Shown here one piece after another: positions 1 to 9,490 of a stretch of 64,000 bases of DNA; position 1 is the stretch's first letter, and the number at the start of each line of letters is the position of its first letter. Position numbers and translations under genes: made by a program. The DNA lies in the NCBI GenBank assembly GCA_942159475.1, contig OW804096.1, forward strand, positions 10,713,871 to 10,777,870, read 5' to 3'. The notes under the pieces are model-generated. The model had not been told where the DNA came from. It was given only the letters and a program-made list of their open reading frames with translations, and made no database searches. The DNA is from Sthenelais limicola (taxonomy: Eukaryota; Annelida; Polychaeta; Phyllodocida; Sigalionidae).

Positions 1-30
1 GCCGTTTATTCATCCTTACTAGATCTACGA

Positions 31-175
31 TATATGGGTCAGATTTTCTGAAAATGTACAATTCACCTTCACCAATCCTCTCAAATAACTCAAATTTAAG
101 GCAATAATGAGCTTCAAAATGCACTTTAAAATAGCAGAACTGGTACTTTAATCAATACAACACTCGTAGATCCTT
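31..175 (+). mobile_element. MITE-A copy 1, right half missing
   Basis: MITE-A is defined here by comparing copies within the window. It is about 240 bp with terminal inverted repeats like ATATGGGTCAGATTTTCAG followed by AAAATGTACAATT, and its interior is not symmetric. Plus orientation means the CACCTTCACCAATCC side comes first. It has no open frame, so it must be moved by an enzyme encoded elsewhere; flanking TA bases would fit a Tc1/mariner-type source. This copy has an intact left end, but similarity fades near 170 and the right inverted repeat is absent. Confidence 0.75.
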
Positions 176-550
176 CTCACGCTATAGCCCTCGTTGTCTT
201 ATTGCTAAATAGGTTGTTTCACGATCATCTATCGTAACTCAGTACGATGATTGACAGTGCTAAAACGATAATTTGTTAGAGTGTATCTATCCATGCCATG
301 CATAAACATGTACCTTTCCTTGCCCTAACTGCACTGAGGGTACTTGCACTGAGGGTACTTGTTTCCCCAATCATAATTCCATCAAACCTAATCTCTCTGA
401 TATTTTCTATGTCAATACTCTCAAGGTGACAGCCACTCTTAGTATCTAATTAGAGATGACAGCTACCATGAATAAATATTAGGGCAGCTCCAATAACATG
501 TGGAGCAACTCTGAGCTGTAACTAAGGCTTGAGTTGCTCAGTGGAGGACA
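176..550. other. No gene seen; one 15-bp tandem duplication
   Basis: I see no gene or transposon end here. The only structure is a 15-bp unit (CACTGAGGGTACTTG) present twice in tandem at 332-361. Confidence 0.5.
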
Positions 551-791
551 TGAGGGTGAAGTCGCCAGAAAATGTACAATTCAACTTCACCAATCTTCTC
601 AAATAAGTCAAATTTCAGAAGAAAAAAAAGTTCAAAATACAGTTCAAACTAGCCAAACAGATTGCTAGAATCAATGCAATGCCGAATATACTCGAATTTA
701 CCTAGTATTGACAAGATTTGAGCCTGTTTTAGTCGAATTTACTTAATGTGTACAGCTGCCAATTGTACATTTTGTGAAAATCTGACCCATG
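551..791 (+). mobile_element. MITE-A copy 2, subfamily I
   Basis: Near full-length copy. The left terminus is the variant GGGTGAAGTCGCCAGAAAAT rather than GGGTCAGATTTTCAG, while the right end is the usual AAAATCTGACCCAT. The same variant terminus recurs at the far end of the copy at 54,252-54,487, so it marks a lineage rather than a private mutation. Confidence 0.8.
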
Positions 792-813
792 AGTGCTAGA
801 AGTTCAGTTTAGT

Positions 814-885
814 TGGATAATGAGTCACAAGTCGCACAAAATGCATTAATAATTGAAAAGAAGAGATCAATCCGATTCAACAAAC
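814..885 (+). mobile_element. MITE-B end fragment
   Basis: This matches one end of MITE-B (AATGAGTCACAAGTCGCA, then AAAAGAAGAGATCAA). Only about 70 bp survive. It begins about 20 bp after the MITE-A copy ending at 791. Confidence 0.6.
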
Positions 886-1371
886 AACAAAGAAACCCCT
901 CCCAAAAGCTGTTACTTTTCAATGCTTAAGATAAGATGTGTAATAAAGCAAAGTTCCTAACTTAAGGTACATATATATCATAGAATACATCAAAGCAAAG
1001 TTCCACCACAATCCATTGCCAATGAAAGTATTCCCAGTTATTTCCATAGATGTAAAAGGAAGACATCTGTCAATGGATTAATATACAGTAGGAAAAGCAG
1101 TTCTTTATGTTTGATGATGCATAGGTCTTTAATATATAAAACAAATTCCTAGCAGTATGCTTATTGATATAGTCAACACTTTACCCACATATACCATCTT
1201 CCTTCTTACCCATCTCTATTTCTTTTTATCCTACTTCGAGCCCATTCAGTCATTAGCTGGGCCGAGGATTTGTCTTTAATTGATTCTATGGTTTCATTTT
1301 CCAATTGTCTCGCTATATATCGCAGCTCTCTTTGAAATTTCATCTGTTGACATTGGCCACATTGAGCTATT
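886..1371. other. No feature recognised
   Basis: AT-rich sequence. An open frame on the minus strand at 1206-1406 runs into a family D fragment and shows no splice sites or recognisable motifs, so I do not call it a gene. Confidence 0.4.
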
Positions 1372-1408
1372 TTAATAGGGGAGTTGCATGGCCGCCATTT
1401 TCTCATTT
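1372..1408 (-). mobile_element. Family D end fragment
   Basis: The motif AGGGGAGTTGCATGGCCGCC matches one terminus of the family D element (defined at 19,861-20,209). Nothing else of the element is present. Confidence 0.45.
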
Positions 1409-1538
1409 AGGTCTCGTCGATCTGTAGCTGAGATCCTGACCCATAAAGAGCATTGTCCCAATTCTGTGCCACATTGAGCTATTCTAATAATCCTCCAATT
1501 ACAATCCACAACTTATTAAATAGCTGACATATTCTACC

Positions 1539-1842
1539 ACATATGGGTCAGATTTTCAGAAAATGTACAATTGGCAGATTAACATTTTTTCTAAGTTCTG
1601 CTAAATTCGACTGAAAAATCATCAACACTAGGTATATGAGTATATTTGGTATTGCCTTGATTCAAACAGTCTGTTTGATTATATCTTTCAGTGCGAAAGA
1701 CCTGCTGTCAGCTCTAAAGCTACCATGCGAGTGGCGTCACGCCTACTGTGACGTCACGATTGAAAAAAAAAGTCTGTTTGATTATGTTGAACAGTATTTC
1801 GAACCTGGTCTCTCTCTTTTCTGAAAATCTGACCCATATATT
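1539..1842 (-). mobile_element. MITE-A copy 3, interrupted by a retroinsert
   Basis: Both termini are present (ATATGGGTCAGATTTTCAG and CTGAAAATCTGACCCATAT). The copy is about 60 bp longer than its relatives because an 88-bp insert plus a duplicated 15-bp target lies in the interior at 1668-1785. On either side the MITE sequence continues normally. Confidence 0.85.
1683..1770 (+). mobile_element. 88-bp poly-A retroinsert inside MITE-A
   Basis: The insert ends in a run of eight A and is flanked by a perfect 15-bp direct repeat, AGTCTGTTTGATTAT, at 1668-1682 and 1771-1785. A poly-A tail plus a target duplication of this length is the signature of target-primed reverse transcription, so this is a short SINE or a severely 5'-truncated LINE or transcript copy. 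The insert body contains a TGACGTCA palindrome. The family is not recognised. Confidence 0.8.
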
Positions 1843-1916
1843 GCAATATGGAAAGGTCTTGATATTTTCATTTACACTCTGATGTGTCAATAACATCTAT
1901 CATACGGGTAATAACA

Positions 1917-2152
1917 CATATGGGTCAATTCACCAGAAAATGTACAATTGGCCTTCAGCAATCCTCTCAAATAACCCGAATTTAAGAGAAAATGAGGTTC
2001 AAAATACAGTTTAACATAACTAAGTCAGATTTACTGGATGAATACAATACAGAATACAGAGATATACTGAGTACCGTATTTATCATTTTTCACTCTAATT
2101 TAGCAGAGTTTGATACATGTGTAGAACTGCATGTAGAAAATCTGACCCATAG
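1917..2152 (+). mobile_element. MITE-A copy 4, subfamily III
   Basis: Starts 75 bp after copy 3. The interior carries the subfamily III variant (AACATAAC, then AATACAATACAGAATACA, then CACTCTAATTTAGCAGAG), shared with the copies at 50,921 and 63,410. The left terminus is the variant GGGTCAATTCACCAGAAAAT. Confidence 0.8.
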
Positions 2153-2515
2153 ATGATAATAGAAAAGGAGAATTCTCCGAACTGTCCTACTGGAATACTG
2201 CATAAAGGTTTCCATTTCCTTGGCTGAGGTCCATCAAAGGGTCATAGATCAAACGCATACTATTTCTTTTAATGAAATAGATACTGATTTAATATCATCA
2301 CAGATATCAAATGTTATGTTCACCTGCATAGGTTTGTGTATACTTTGGTGATAGGAATTATATATACTGAGTAAATGTAAAATATCATAATTCTCAAACA
2401 CTACCCCTTTTTGATCAGCTGAATAAATATGAGATATGTCATTGTAAAAGTATGGCTTTGTCTTTGACTCGATCAAATAATTTAATTAATAGGGTTTTGT
2501 AGCCTATACAATGAA
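2153..2515. other. No feature recognised
   Basis: No repeat end or convincing exon is visible. A 75-codon minus-strand frame at 2249-2476 is AT-driven and lacks supporting splice signals. Confidence 0.4.
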
Positions 2516-2770
2516 ATCTTCCTTTCGTCGAGTTTTGGCTACTCGAGTTTCCTCGCAGCATGCGAGCTCATGCGAGATTCGTTACGGCTCAGTGAACCCT
2601 GCGCTCCCAGAGGCAACAGAAACAGGGTACACGTCGAACTGCACCCTGGCCGATCGGGTCCCCGTGTTTCTGTGAGTGCGAGTCCCCAGTAAAGCATGCA
2701 TGTGTTACGTAACCCTAAGCTGTCAGTGGTGGCATTCGGGAAGCAAATGCTTGGTGATCCAATATACAGA
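2516..2770. other. GC-richer unassigned island
   Basis: The base composition rises sharply above the surroundings (many CpG and CTCG motifs), then ends at a CT microsatellite. It has 79- to 101-codon frames on both strands, but none looks like a protein. I could not assign it; an old repeat or an RNA-gene relic are possible. Confidence 0.3.
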
Positions 2771-2775
2771 CAACA

Positions 2776-2846
2776 CACTCTCTCTCCCTCTATCTCTTTG
2801 GCTCTCTCTCTCTCTATCTCTCCTCTCTCTCTATCTCTTTCAGAGC
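2776..2846 (+). repeat. CT microsatellite
   Basis: Imperfect (CT)n tract with interspersed TATCT units. The open frames through it are low-complexity artefacts. Confidence 0.9.
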
Positions 2847-2872
2847 GCAGGAGGGAGAAGAGTTATACCCTA

Positions 2873-3060
2873 TGGGCACTGAGTGCAATGGAGTGCAATG
2901 GAGTGCAATGGCGACTGCAATGGGAGTGCAATGGAGTGCAATGGAGTGCAATGCAATGCCAGTGCAATAGAATTACACTCCTATTGCAGTCAAGTCTCTA
3001 GTTGAGTGCAATGGCAGTGCAATACCATTGCACTGGCATTGCAGTATCTTATTCCTTTGC
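2873..3060 (+). repeat. ATTGC-motif repeat cluster (family E)
   Basis: GAGTGCAATG units occur in tandem around 2881-2950, followed by inverted ATTGCACT/CATTGCAG motifs. The same vocabulary (TGCAATG, CATTGCA, ATTGCGC) recurs at 3163-3235, 4628-4680 and 13,640-13,795. Confidence 0.75.
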
Positions 3061-3162
3061 TATATTACATTCTACAACACTCATCAAGTTCCATTTATTA
3101 TTTAGATAACTAAAGGATCTTTTCCCATTAAATTATTGCCCATTTTTTTTATACAAGAATTC

Positions 3163-3235
3163 CGACTGCAATGCCAGTGTATTTCTATTGCGCTACCATT
3201 GCGCAATGGCCATTGCATATCTATTGCAGTAATGT
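3163..3235 (+). repeat. ATTGC-motif repeat (family E)
   Basis: Contains ATTGCGCTACCATTGCGCAA followed by CCATTGCAT and CTATTGCAGTAATG. It is nearly identical over about 50 bp to 4628-4680. Confidence 0.75.
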
Positions 3236-3389
3236 AGTGACCATTTATTGTCTAAATAGTTGGAATTGGCGTTTTTGAAAGATAAACAGGCAAAATTTTC
3301 GTCGGAAATTTTGAAAAATTTAAATTTTCGCCGTCCATATAGGATTTGGATTGAAATTCATATGACAACTCTAAAAACACTAAATATTA

Positions 3390-3625
3390 AATATTTTAAA
3401 AATCTTTTCGTCTATACGTCAGAAATATGTTCCTAGACTACAAAACCAGTGAAAGAATTGTTAAAATCGGTAAAGAATAAGAGTTATATATACAAGGCTA
3501 TGACATGAGAGCACCTCCAATGTTTTCCAGCCAGATATATTAGTTTTAAAATCTTTTCATCTATATGACAGAAATATGTTCCTAGACTACAAAACCAGTG
3601 AAAGAATTGTTAAAATCGCTGAAGC
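3390..3625 (+). repeat. Direct duplication of about 85 bp
   Basis: Segments 3397-3475 and 3543-3621 are near-identical (both contain ATGTTCCTAGACTACAAAAC and GTGAAAGAATTGTTAAAATC), separated by about 65 bp of unique sequence. This is either a local duplication or two repeat ends in direct orientation. Confidence 0.8.
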
Positions 3626-3639
3626 CTTGTCAGTTATTT

Positions 3640-4627
3640 TGTTGTCCCCCCATTTGTTCTTCTGGGAACCATTTTGGCAAGAGATCGAGCAGGAGCTCAA
3701 TAAAGCTATTAGACATTGATGCCGCTGGTTGAATGATAATAAATAATAAGAGCTGGCTTTGAATAATGACCCATCTGTGTCGTGTCCACCATATAGAGAG
3801 GGGTCCGGGGGTTATGATGCCCCTGGAATATTTTTTTTTCTTTAGCTTTAATCGTGGACCTAAAGGTTCCCTACAAAGGATATATCAAACAATTTATTGG
3901 GAGGCGGAGCCTAGAGATGCACCTATCAAATATGCGACCCATTGGTCAGAATAACTACTGTGACGCTCCCTATAATTTGTTCTGAACTTTAACTCCTACA
4001 GACATAACATTCAAATATGGGCTATGAATCCATTTGATGATTCCCGCACATCTCAGAGGCATACAGTGCACAACATTGTCTGTTAGGAAACGCTCCATAG
4101 CAACCTTAGGGGAAGATCACCCCAATGGTGACCTGAGAAGCTATTCTGAAAATTTGAAAGATTAAAATTGATGTACTTATGCTCTCATCCTGATTAAAAC
4201 GAATTAGGTCTAAGAAGAAAAAAGAGCCTGCCTCATAGAAACAATCAAACAAAGAGATTTTGTGAATAAATCACTTTGAAAAATATCGATATATAGGCCT
4301 AATAATGATATAAAATACATTTTATATCGATTCGGATATAGTACAATGTCGGAACTCTGTCTATTACCTGTTTGTATTTTCATATTTTATTTCATTATGC
4401 TTCGCACACTGTTAACCTACGAAAATATGACATGGTAATTTATCCATTCTATATCACACTGCAGTCTATACCCTCACCCCCCCCCCCTCCACCCCCAACA
4501 TACACATGCCACCAACGAGTTATGCACGCCGAAACAACCAAAACGTTATCAAATCTAAAGGTGTAGTTAGTTCCCCTGGATGGCTTCTTATTTTCATTCA
4601 GTGTTTTGCCCGGGAATATAGGCCTAT
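3640..4627. other. No gene seen; short G/C-run repeat relics
   Basis: At 3796-3830 a GGGGTCCGGGGG...GATGCCCCTGG motif resembles the G/C-run dispersed repeats seen later in the window. A poly-C tract lies at 4471-4494. A 35-bp MITE-B-like relic (ATCACTTTGAAAAATATCGA) lies near 4268. Confidence 0.4.
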
Positions 4628-4680
4628 TTTATTGCGCTACCATTGCGCAATGGTCATTGCATAACTATTGCAGTAATGGA
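4628..4680 (+). repeat. ATTGC-motif repeat (family E)
   Basis: Second copy of the 50-bp core at 3163-3235, differing at only a few positions. Confidence 0.75.
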
Positions 4681-5652
4681 CCCTAAATGAGGCTATAACC
4701 TATGTTTAAGAATTTGCCGAGGCTTTCAAAGGTGTGAAAATGATGCCACATCCCCATGAGCATGGGTGAGCGAAATGTGGCATTCACAAGTGTTAATTGT
4801 GTGACATTGCTGTTATACTAGGATAGTGTATTCATGAAAGCCTGATCTTTGGCTCACAAAACTATTACAATGTTAAGTTGAAATCATAAAAAATAAGTCA
4901 CTGCATGAGTTCAATCAGATTTTCATATCATGAGGCTCAATGTGATTCAGGCGTAATAATCACAGTGGGCCAAATCATAGCGTTATTAGGCCTATAGCAT
5001 AAATCGCGGATTTTTTTTTATTTACTTAATCGTTGGATCCAGTCATCTAAAATGTGACTATCATTTACTTTAGTAACTTATCTCAGTACCAGGAAGAAAA
5101 ATATCCATTTATCCGCTAATTTCCTACCTTTTTTATTGGAAATAAATCTCATACAATACATTAATATGAATTCCAGTCCCTATTATAAGATATAGGCCTG
5201 GCTCTATACCTTATAGGCCTAGATCGCCGTTTCTGCTTATATATGATGTATACATATATATAGGTGCAGGGGGTGGGGTCATCATGTAAGGAAATCAATA
5301 TAAATATATACAATTGTTTCACATACTAACAATAAGCAACATGGCTGTATAGCTTCTAGGCTGAACTGCTGCATTAAAAAAACAGAACGCAGCGATGGTC
5401 TGGTAACGGCAAAATTTGCGCGTGTTTGTTATTCCCGTTTCATAAAGCCTGCGTTAATCAAGGTATTGTACGTTAAGCTAACAACACATTTTAGCGCCCA
5501 CTAATTTTAGCCAGCGAGCGCTAGAAGAATTCAACAATACGCCATTACCTATAGTGTGGGAACCAAATTAGCATAGCATATTTCGACCTCTACCTTCACT
5601 ATACAATAGACATGTATACACGGTATTGTTTGTGACGACGCAAGATATTACT
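4681..5652. other. No feature recognised
   Basis: AT-rich unique-looking sequence with no exon or transposon terminus that I can support. Confidence 0.4.
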
Positions 5653-5897
5653 TTATGTGGGTCAGATTCTCAGAAAATGTACTATTCAACTTTACTAGTT
5701 CTCTGAAATAACCCAAATTTTAGACAAAAATAAAGATCAAAATACAGTTCAACCTAGTCAAACAAATTGCTAGAATCAATGCAATGCCGAATATACTCAA
5801 ATTTACCTAGTATTGATGAAATTGCAGCCTAATGTAGCAGAATTTACTAAATGCGTTCATCTGAAGATTGTACATTTTCTGAAAATCTGACTCATGT
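5653..5897 (+). mobile_element. MITE-A copy 5, subfamily I
   Basis: Full-length with termini TATGTGGGTCAGATTCTCAG and CTGAAAATCTGACTCATGTA. It directly abuts the CT microsatellite starting at about 5905. Confidence 0.85.
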
Positions 5898-5904
5898 ATC
5901 TATC

Positions 5905-6061
5905 CCCCCCCCTCTCTCTCTCTCTTCTCTCACTTTCCTCTCTCCTCCTATCCTCCCCCTCTCCCCACCTCTCTCTCTCTTTATCTCTCTCTCCCCCTCT
6001 CCCTCCCCTCTCTCTCTCCCGCCTCTCTCTCTCTCTTTATCTCTCTCTCCCCCTCTCCCTC

Positions 6062-6102
<41 letters not shown>

Positions 6103-6122
6103 ACTCCTTCTCTCTCTCCCCC
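5905..6122 (+). repeat. CT/CCCT microsatellite
   Basis: About 220 bp of (CT)n and CCCCTCTCC units. The 70- to 157-codon frames on both strands (Ser/Leu/Pro-rich or Arg/Glu-rich) are artefacts of this tract. Confidence 0.95.
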
Positions 6123-6291
6123 TCCTCAGGGGGACATCATGCACAATTTATTGCATGAATATTTCCTATAAATATGGGAAATTCTCGTTTTTATTCCTAA
6201 AATTAGAGAAATTTAGGCAATTTCAACTAAATTTCACACTTTTTATATTTTGTGTTGCTAATTTCATTACACACAGGGCCAAATTATTCCT

Positions 6292-6326
6292 TGTCGTGTG
6301 TGGGGACAGTGTCCCCACACGCGACA
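6292..6326. repeat. Near-perfect palindrome, 17-bp arms
   Basis: TGTCGTGTGTGGGGACA is followed one base later by its inverse TGTCCCCACACGCGACA (one mismatch). It is then followed by G-runs. It may be a relic of a foldback or transposon terminus. Confidence 0.7.
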
Positions 6327-6369
6327 GGGGTGGGGTTGGGGGGGGGGCAAGGGGTATTGGGAGGTGAAG

Positions 6370-7600
6370 TGAGATGTTTTCATAGAGTCAGCTATTTGAA
6401 CTTTGTTGGTACTAGTTTTTACCAGGAGCAGTGTACCTTAAGAGTATACAAGAACTCTTAAGCCTGTTATCCTAAGATCTAGAATGAATGTTCATTGTAG
6501 TCTAACATACAGGTAGGTGCTTGGTTCATATGGCCGTTGTTAATAGATACCCCTGGAGATTCATTTACTTTTCTCCCTTTTTCTCCATTCACTTTGGCTG
6601 TCGACGATAACAATTAAACACTGTGAAATTTACTTTGTAAATCTCAAAGAATCATTGGGAACATTTACATTAAGAACAATACAAGTACCCACTTTGACTA
6701 AAAAGTCAATAGATCCCCCCCCCCCTCCCCTGTCATATCAATAAACCATGTTGTTATATCGACCATCACTTTTCCTGGGTTCTACAATTCCCAGATTCCG
6801 CCCCCCCTCCCCTATATTTCAATATCCCCTTCACTGTTTGGTACTTTGTCATCTTTATAACTATGGGAATTACAAGGTCTCTAAGAGTGGTTTACCAAAC
6901 AATCGTATTATAGTGCAATGTACCCTTAGTATATTGCTAAGTATAAATATATGTATAAAGTGGGTTTCCATACTCACCCCAAATCACCTTAATGTGACCG
7001 TCGCACATATACCAAACTGTACATATAGAAATGCCCTTTCTATGGTTGCACGGGCCGAATATAGCGCATTGTTAAAGCGAGCATGTGCTCCCTCCTCAGG
7101 AGCAGGAAGGGGTGTAATGAGATATGGTCTCAAGGCTACCACTTTTTTACATATTTATTCGAGGTATTTTTAACATCTGTGGCTGAACACTTTCTTTCCC
7201 TTGGCCTTACACCTAGCGCCATGTTTGTATTGATTATGACACAGCAAATTTCCAGTTAATGTATAGTGATTGATTTCCGACCCAAAAAGTTACTAAATCG
7301 GCCGATAAATGGCTATTTCTCTTCCTCCTACTGAGATAAATTACTAAAGTTAATATTAATAACATTTGAGACGACACCCTTGCAATGATTATATTAATAA
7401 TCAGTAAATGAAAAATTCCGCGCTATATTAACGCAACGATTTTTGCGTTGCGTTGATTAACCACAATAGCTGTTCATTAATGAGCGCTGTGCACAAATTT
7501 ATCATTGCGTTAAAGCATTATGAAACATAATACTGTTGTTAAGTCCAATAGCGTGCACTGGTCTGGATTATGAAACGCCCGCCAGCCTTAATTACCCCTG
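6370..7600. other. Intergenic, no feature supported
   Basis: The 141-codon plus frame at 6748-7173 crosses poly-C tracts and shows no protein-like pattern. Around 7420-7600 there are GCGTTAA/TTAACGC motifs and CGCCCGCCAGCC, just upstream of the presumed promoter of the gene at 7.6-13.3 kb. Confidence 0.35.
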
Positions 7601-7613
7601 CCAGCGCTGCCCA

Positions 7614-7625
7614 CATATATATATT
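7614..7625 (+). promoter_or_regulatory. TATA-like element of the 156-residue gene
   Basis: CATATATATATT lies a few tens of bases before a stretch that ends in a good splice donor at 7820. It could be the core promoter of the plus-strand gene. This is inferred from position only, with no transcript evidence. Confidence 0.3.
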
Positions 7626-7639
7626 GCACCGCTGGCGCC

Positions 7640-7819
7640 ACCTTGCATTAGCGTATGAAAACTCGGGTTCAAAACAGTCTACCTGAGCGTAAACGGTTAC
7701 CGATATGCATTTCAAAATGAACCGAACAATTTCTGGAAGACTGGATACCTACCAATCACTTGCACATGTTTGGACACCATAGTGGAATAGATGCCTCGGA
7801 GGACACAGGGGACACATGA
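7640..7819 (+). other. Candidate 5' UTR exon of the 156-residue gene
   Basis: The segment ends ACACATGA followed by the strong donor GTAAGT at 7820. It contains only short upstream frames that stop before or shortly after the junction, so it would be untranslated. The next acceptor that fits is TTTATTTCAG ending at 9426, giving an intron of about 1.6 kb that hosts two halves of a MITE-A copy and a nested element. The transcription start is a guess. Confidence 0.4.
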
Positions 7820-7980
7820 GTAAGTAGTCTTCTTGTATGTATATTGATTTCAATGATTGGAAATTAACCCCAATAGCTAAATGTATCACGCCTGGGCGAT
7901 AATGGCCGCCAAACAAGCATGGGGAGGGACTGGGACAGGGGGAGAGAAATGTTGGCGGCCGACAATTAAAACCAAAAGAG

Positions 7981-8074
7981 AATATGGGTCGGATTTTCGG
8001 AAAATGTACAATTGGCAGCTCTACACATTTAGTAAAATATGCTAAATTAGACTGAAAAAATATAAGGGAGATTC
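7981..8074 (-). mobile_element. MITE-A copy 6, left part
   Basis: The left terminus (AATATGGGTCGGATTTTCGG) and the first 85 bp of a subfamily II copy are present. The element then breaks and its remainder resumes at 8761, beyond a nested transposon. Confidence 0.8.
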
Positions 8075-8081
8075 GTCTCAG

Positions 8082-8760
8082 CTAGAGGTCAAAGCGTCCT
8101 GCCCTATAGTCAAAGCGTCCTGCCCTATAGTCAAAGCGTCCTGCCCTATAGTCAAAGCGTCCTGCCCTATAGTCAAAGCGTTCTAAGTGAGGTAGGTGAT
8201 ATGGTATAACTATCATTTCTACAACAGCCAACCCTTGAAAGGGTCCCGCCCACCCTTACGCCGCCGCCTCTGTTCAAGGGGAGGTGGCATAGAAGGAGAT
8301 ACATAATTCCCTGGCGAATATTTGAATAACATGAGTAGTAGGAATGGATGATAAGACATATTAATATAATATCAACAATTCAGTATCGGTGAAAGTGTAA
8401 TATTTTTTTTTTAGGGACGAGATGGCTGACAGGCTCAAACTTAGAACTCTTGAAGTTCCAGATGTAGGCTGATTTAATACACCCCCTTTCGGTTCATTAC
8501 TAAATGCGGCAGGGGTAATTATAGGGGGGAGGGAGTGAAATATTTAAGCAATATCTGATACCCTTTAAAGAAGACATTTTTACTATCACAAAAACCCGTG
8601 GGCATTTGAAGCTTTAGGCCTAGTAAGGCTTTAAATTATTTTCCCAATATTCAAGATGGGGTTTGGTCAAAGCATCCTACTGTCCTACCGTCAGCTTTCC
8701 CCCAACACACAATATGCTTTGACTCAGCTCAGGACGCTTTGACCAGGACGCTTTGACTAG
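8082..8760. mobile_element. Nested TIR element with CAAAGCGTCCT motifs
   Basis: The sequence is bounded by CTAG on both sides, with inverted termini GTCAAAGCGTCCTG on the left and AGGACGCTTTGAC (twice) on the right. It lies between the two halves of a MITE-A copy, which proves it arrived later. The left subterminal region is a 21-bp tandem array. There is no coding capacity. CTAG may be the target duplication or part of the inverted repeat; because it is palindromic I cannot tell. Confidence 0.65.
8088..8187 (+). repeat. 21-bp subterminal tandem array
   Basis: Unit GTCAAAGCGTCCTGCCCTAT plus one A is repeated from 8088, 8109, 8130 and 8151, with a final partial copy at 8172. The same core reappears inverted at the right end of the element (8731-8757) and once as a variant near 8667. 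Confidence 0.9.
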
Positions 8761-8886
8761 CATTCGACATGGACACTGTTATGTTAAACTGTATTTTGAA
8801 GCTCATTTTTGTCTTAAATGTGGGTTATTTGAGACGAAAGGATTGGTGAAGACGAATTGTACATTTTCTGACGATCTGACCCATAT
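8761..8886 (-). mobile_element. MITE-A copy 6, right part
   Basis: Continues the subfamily II sequence (TGTTATGTTAAACTG, then AATTGTACATTTTCTGACGA) to the terminus GATCTGACCCATATA. Confidence 0.8.
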
Positions 8887-9027
8887 AGAGAGAGAAGGAG
8901 GGAGAGGTGAGGGAAAGAGGAGGGAGAGAGTCACTAAAGGCCTAATACTTATACTTTTGTGGCTAGTAGTTCGTTTTAGTCTGTTTTCCCTCTAATACCC
9001 GGCCCCCCCCCCCTCCCTTCCCACAGG

Positions 9028-9110
9028 CAAGGAGTGAGTGAGATTGGTAGCTTTACGCCCTTATCAACACATTTAAGATGGTTGTATCAAGGGCGGGAGA
9101 GCTAAGATAG
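9028..9110 (-). repeat. Single composite-C module 2
   Basis: One unit containing GATTGGTAGCTTTACGCCC, CTTATCAACACATTTAAG and ATCAAGGGCGGGAGAGCT. It is the same module that forms the satellite arrays at 42.8 and 55.1 kb, here inside the first intron of the gene. Confidence 0.8.
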
Positions 9111-9490
9111 AGGAGCTAATTCACCTGGTATAGCGTGAGGGGTAGGACAGGAACGGGGAGAGAGACAGAGCAGGGGGAGGGAGAGGGACAAAGGGAGAGA
9201 TATGCTAAGAAGGTTTTATCCACACCTGTTTTGGTGCTCAATTTGGTGCTCAATTCGACGGCGGTAAGAGTGCTCTGAGAGCAAAATCATTTACCAAGAA
9301 TCATATATAGTGCAATCCACCCTTAGGGTGACAAAAACACATGCATGGGGCACATAGTCTGCTTCCAATTATATCATTTATTCAAATCATTTATTCTCAT
9401 GCTTAAGTGGATATTCTTTATTTCAGTTCTACATTGTTGGCGGTAGCAGTATGAACGCCACACTAGCAAAAACAAGTCCTCATACCAAAA

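Noticed and set aside
5851..6367. Overlapping 70- to 157-codon frames on both strands
   Set aside because: They are translations of a CT microsatellite.
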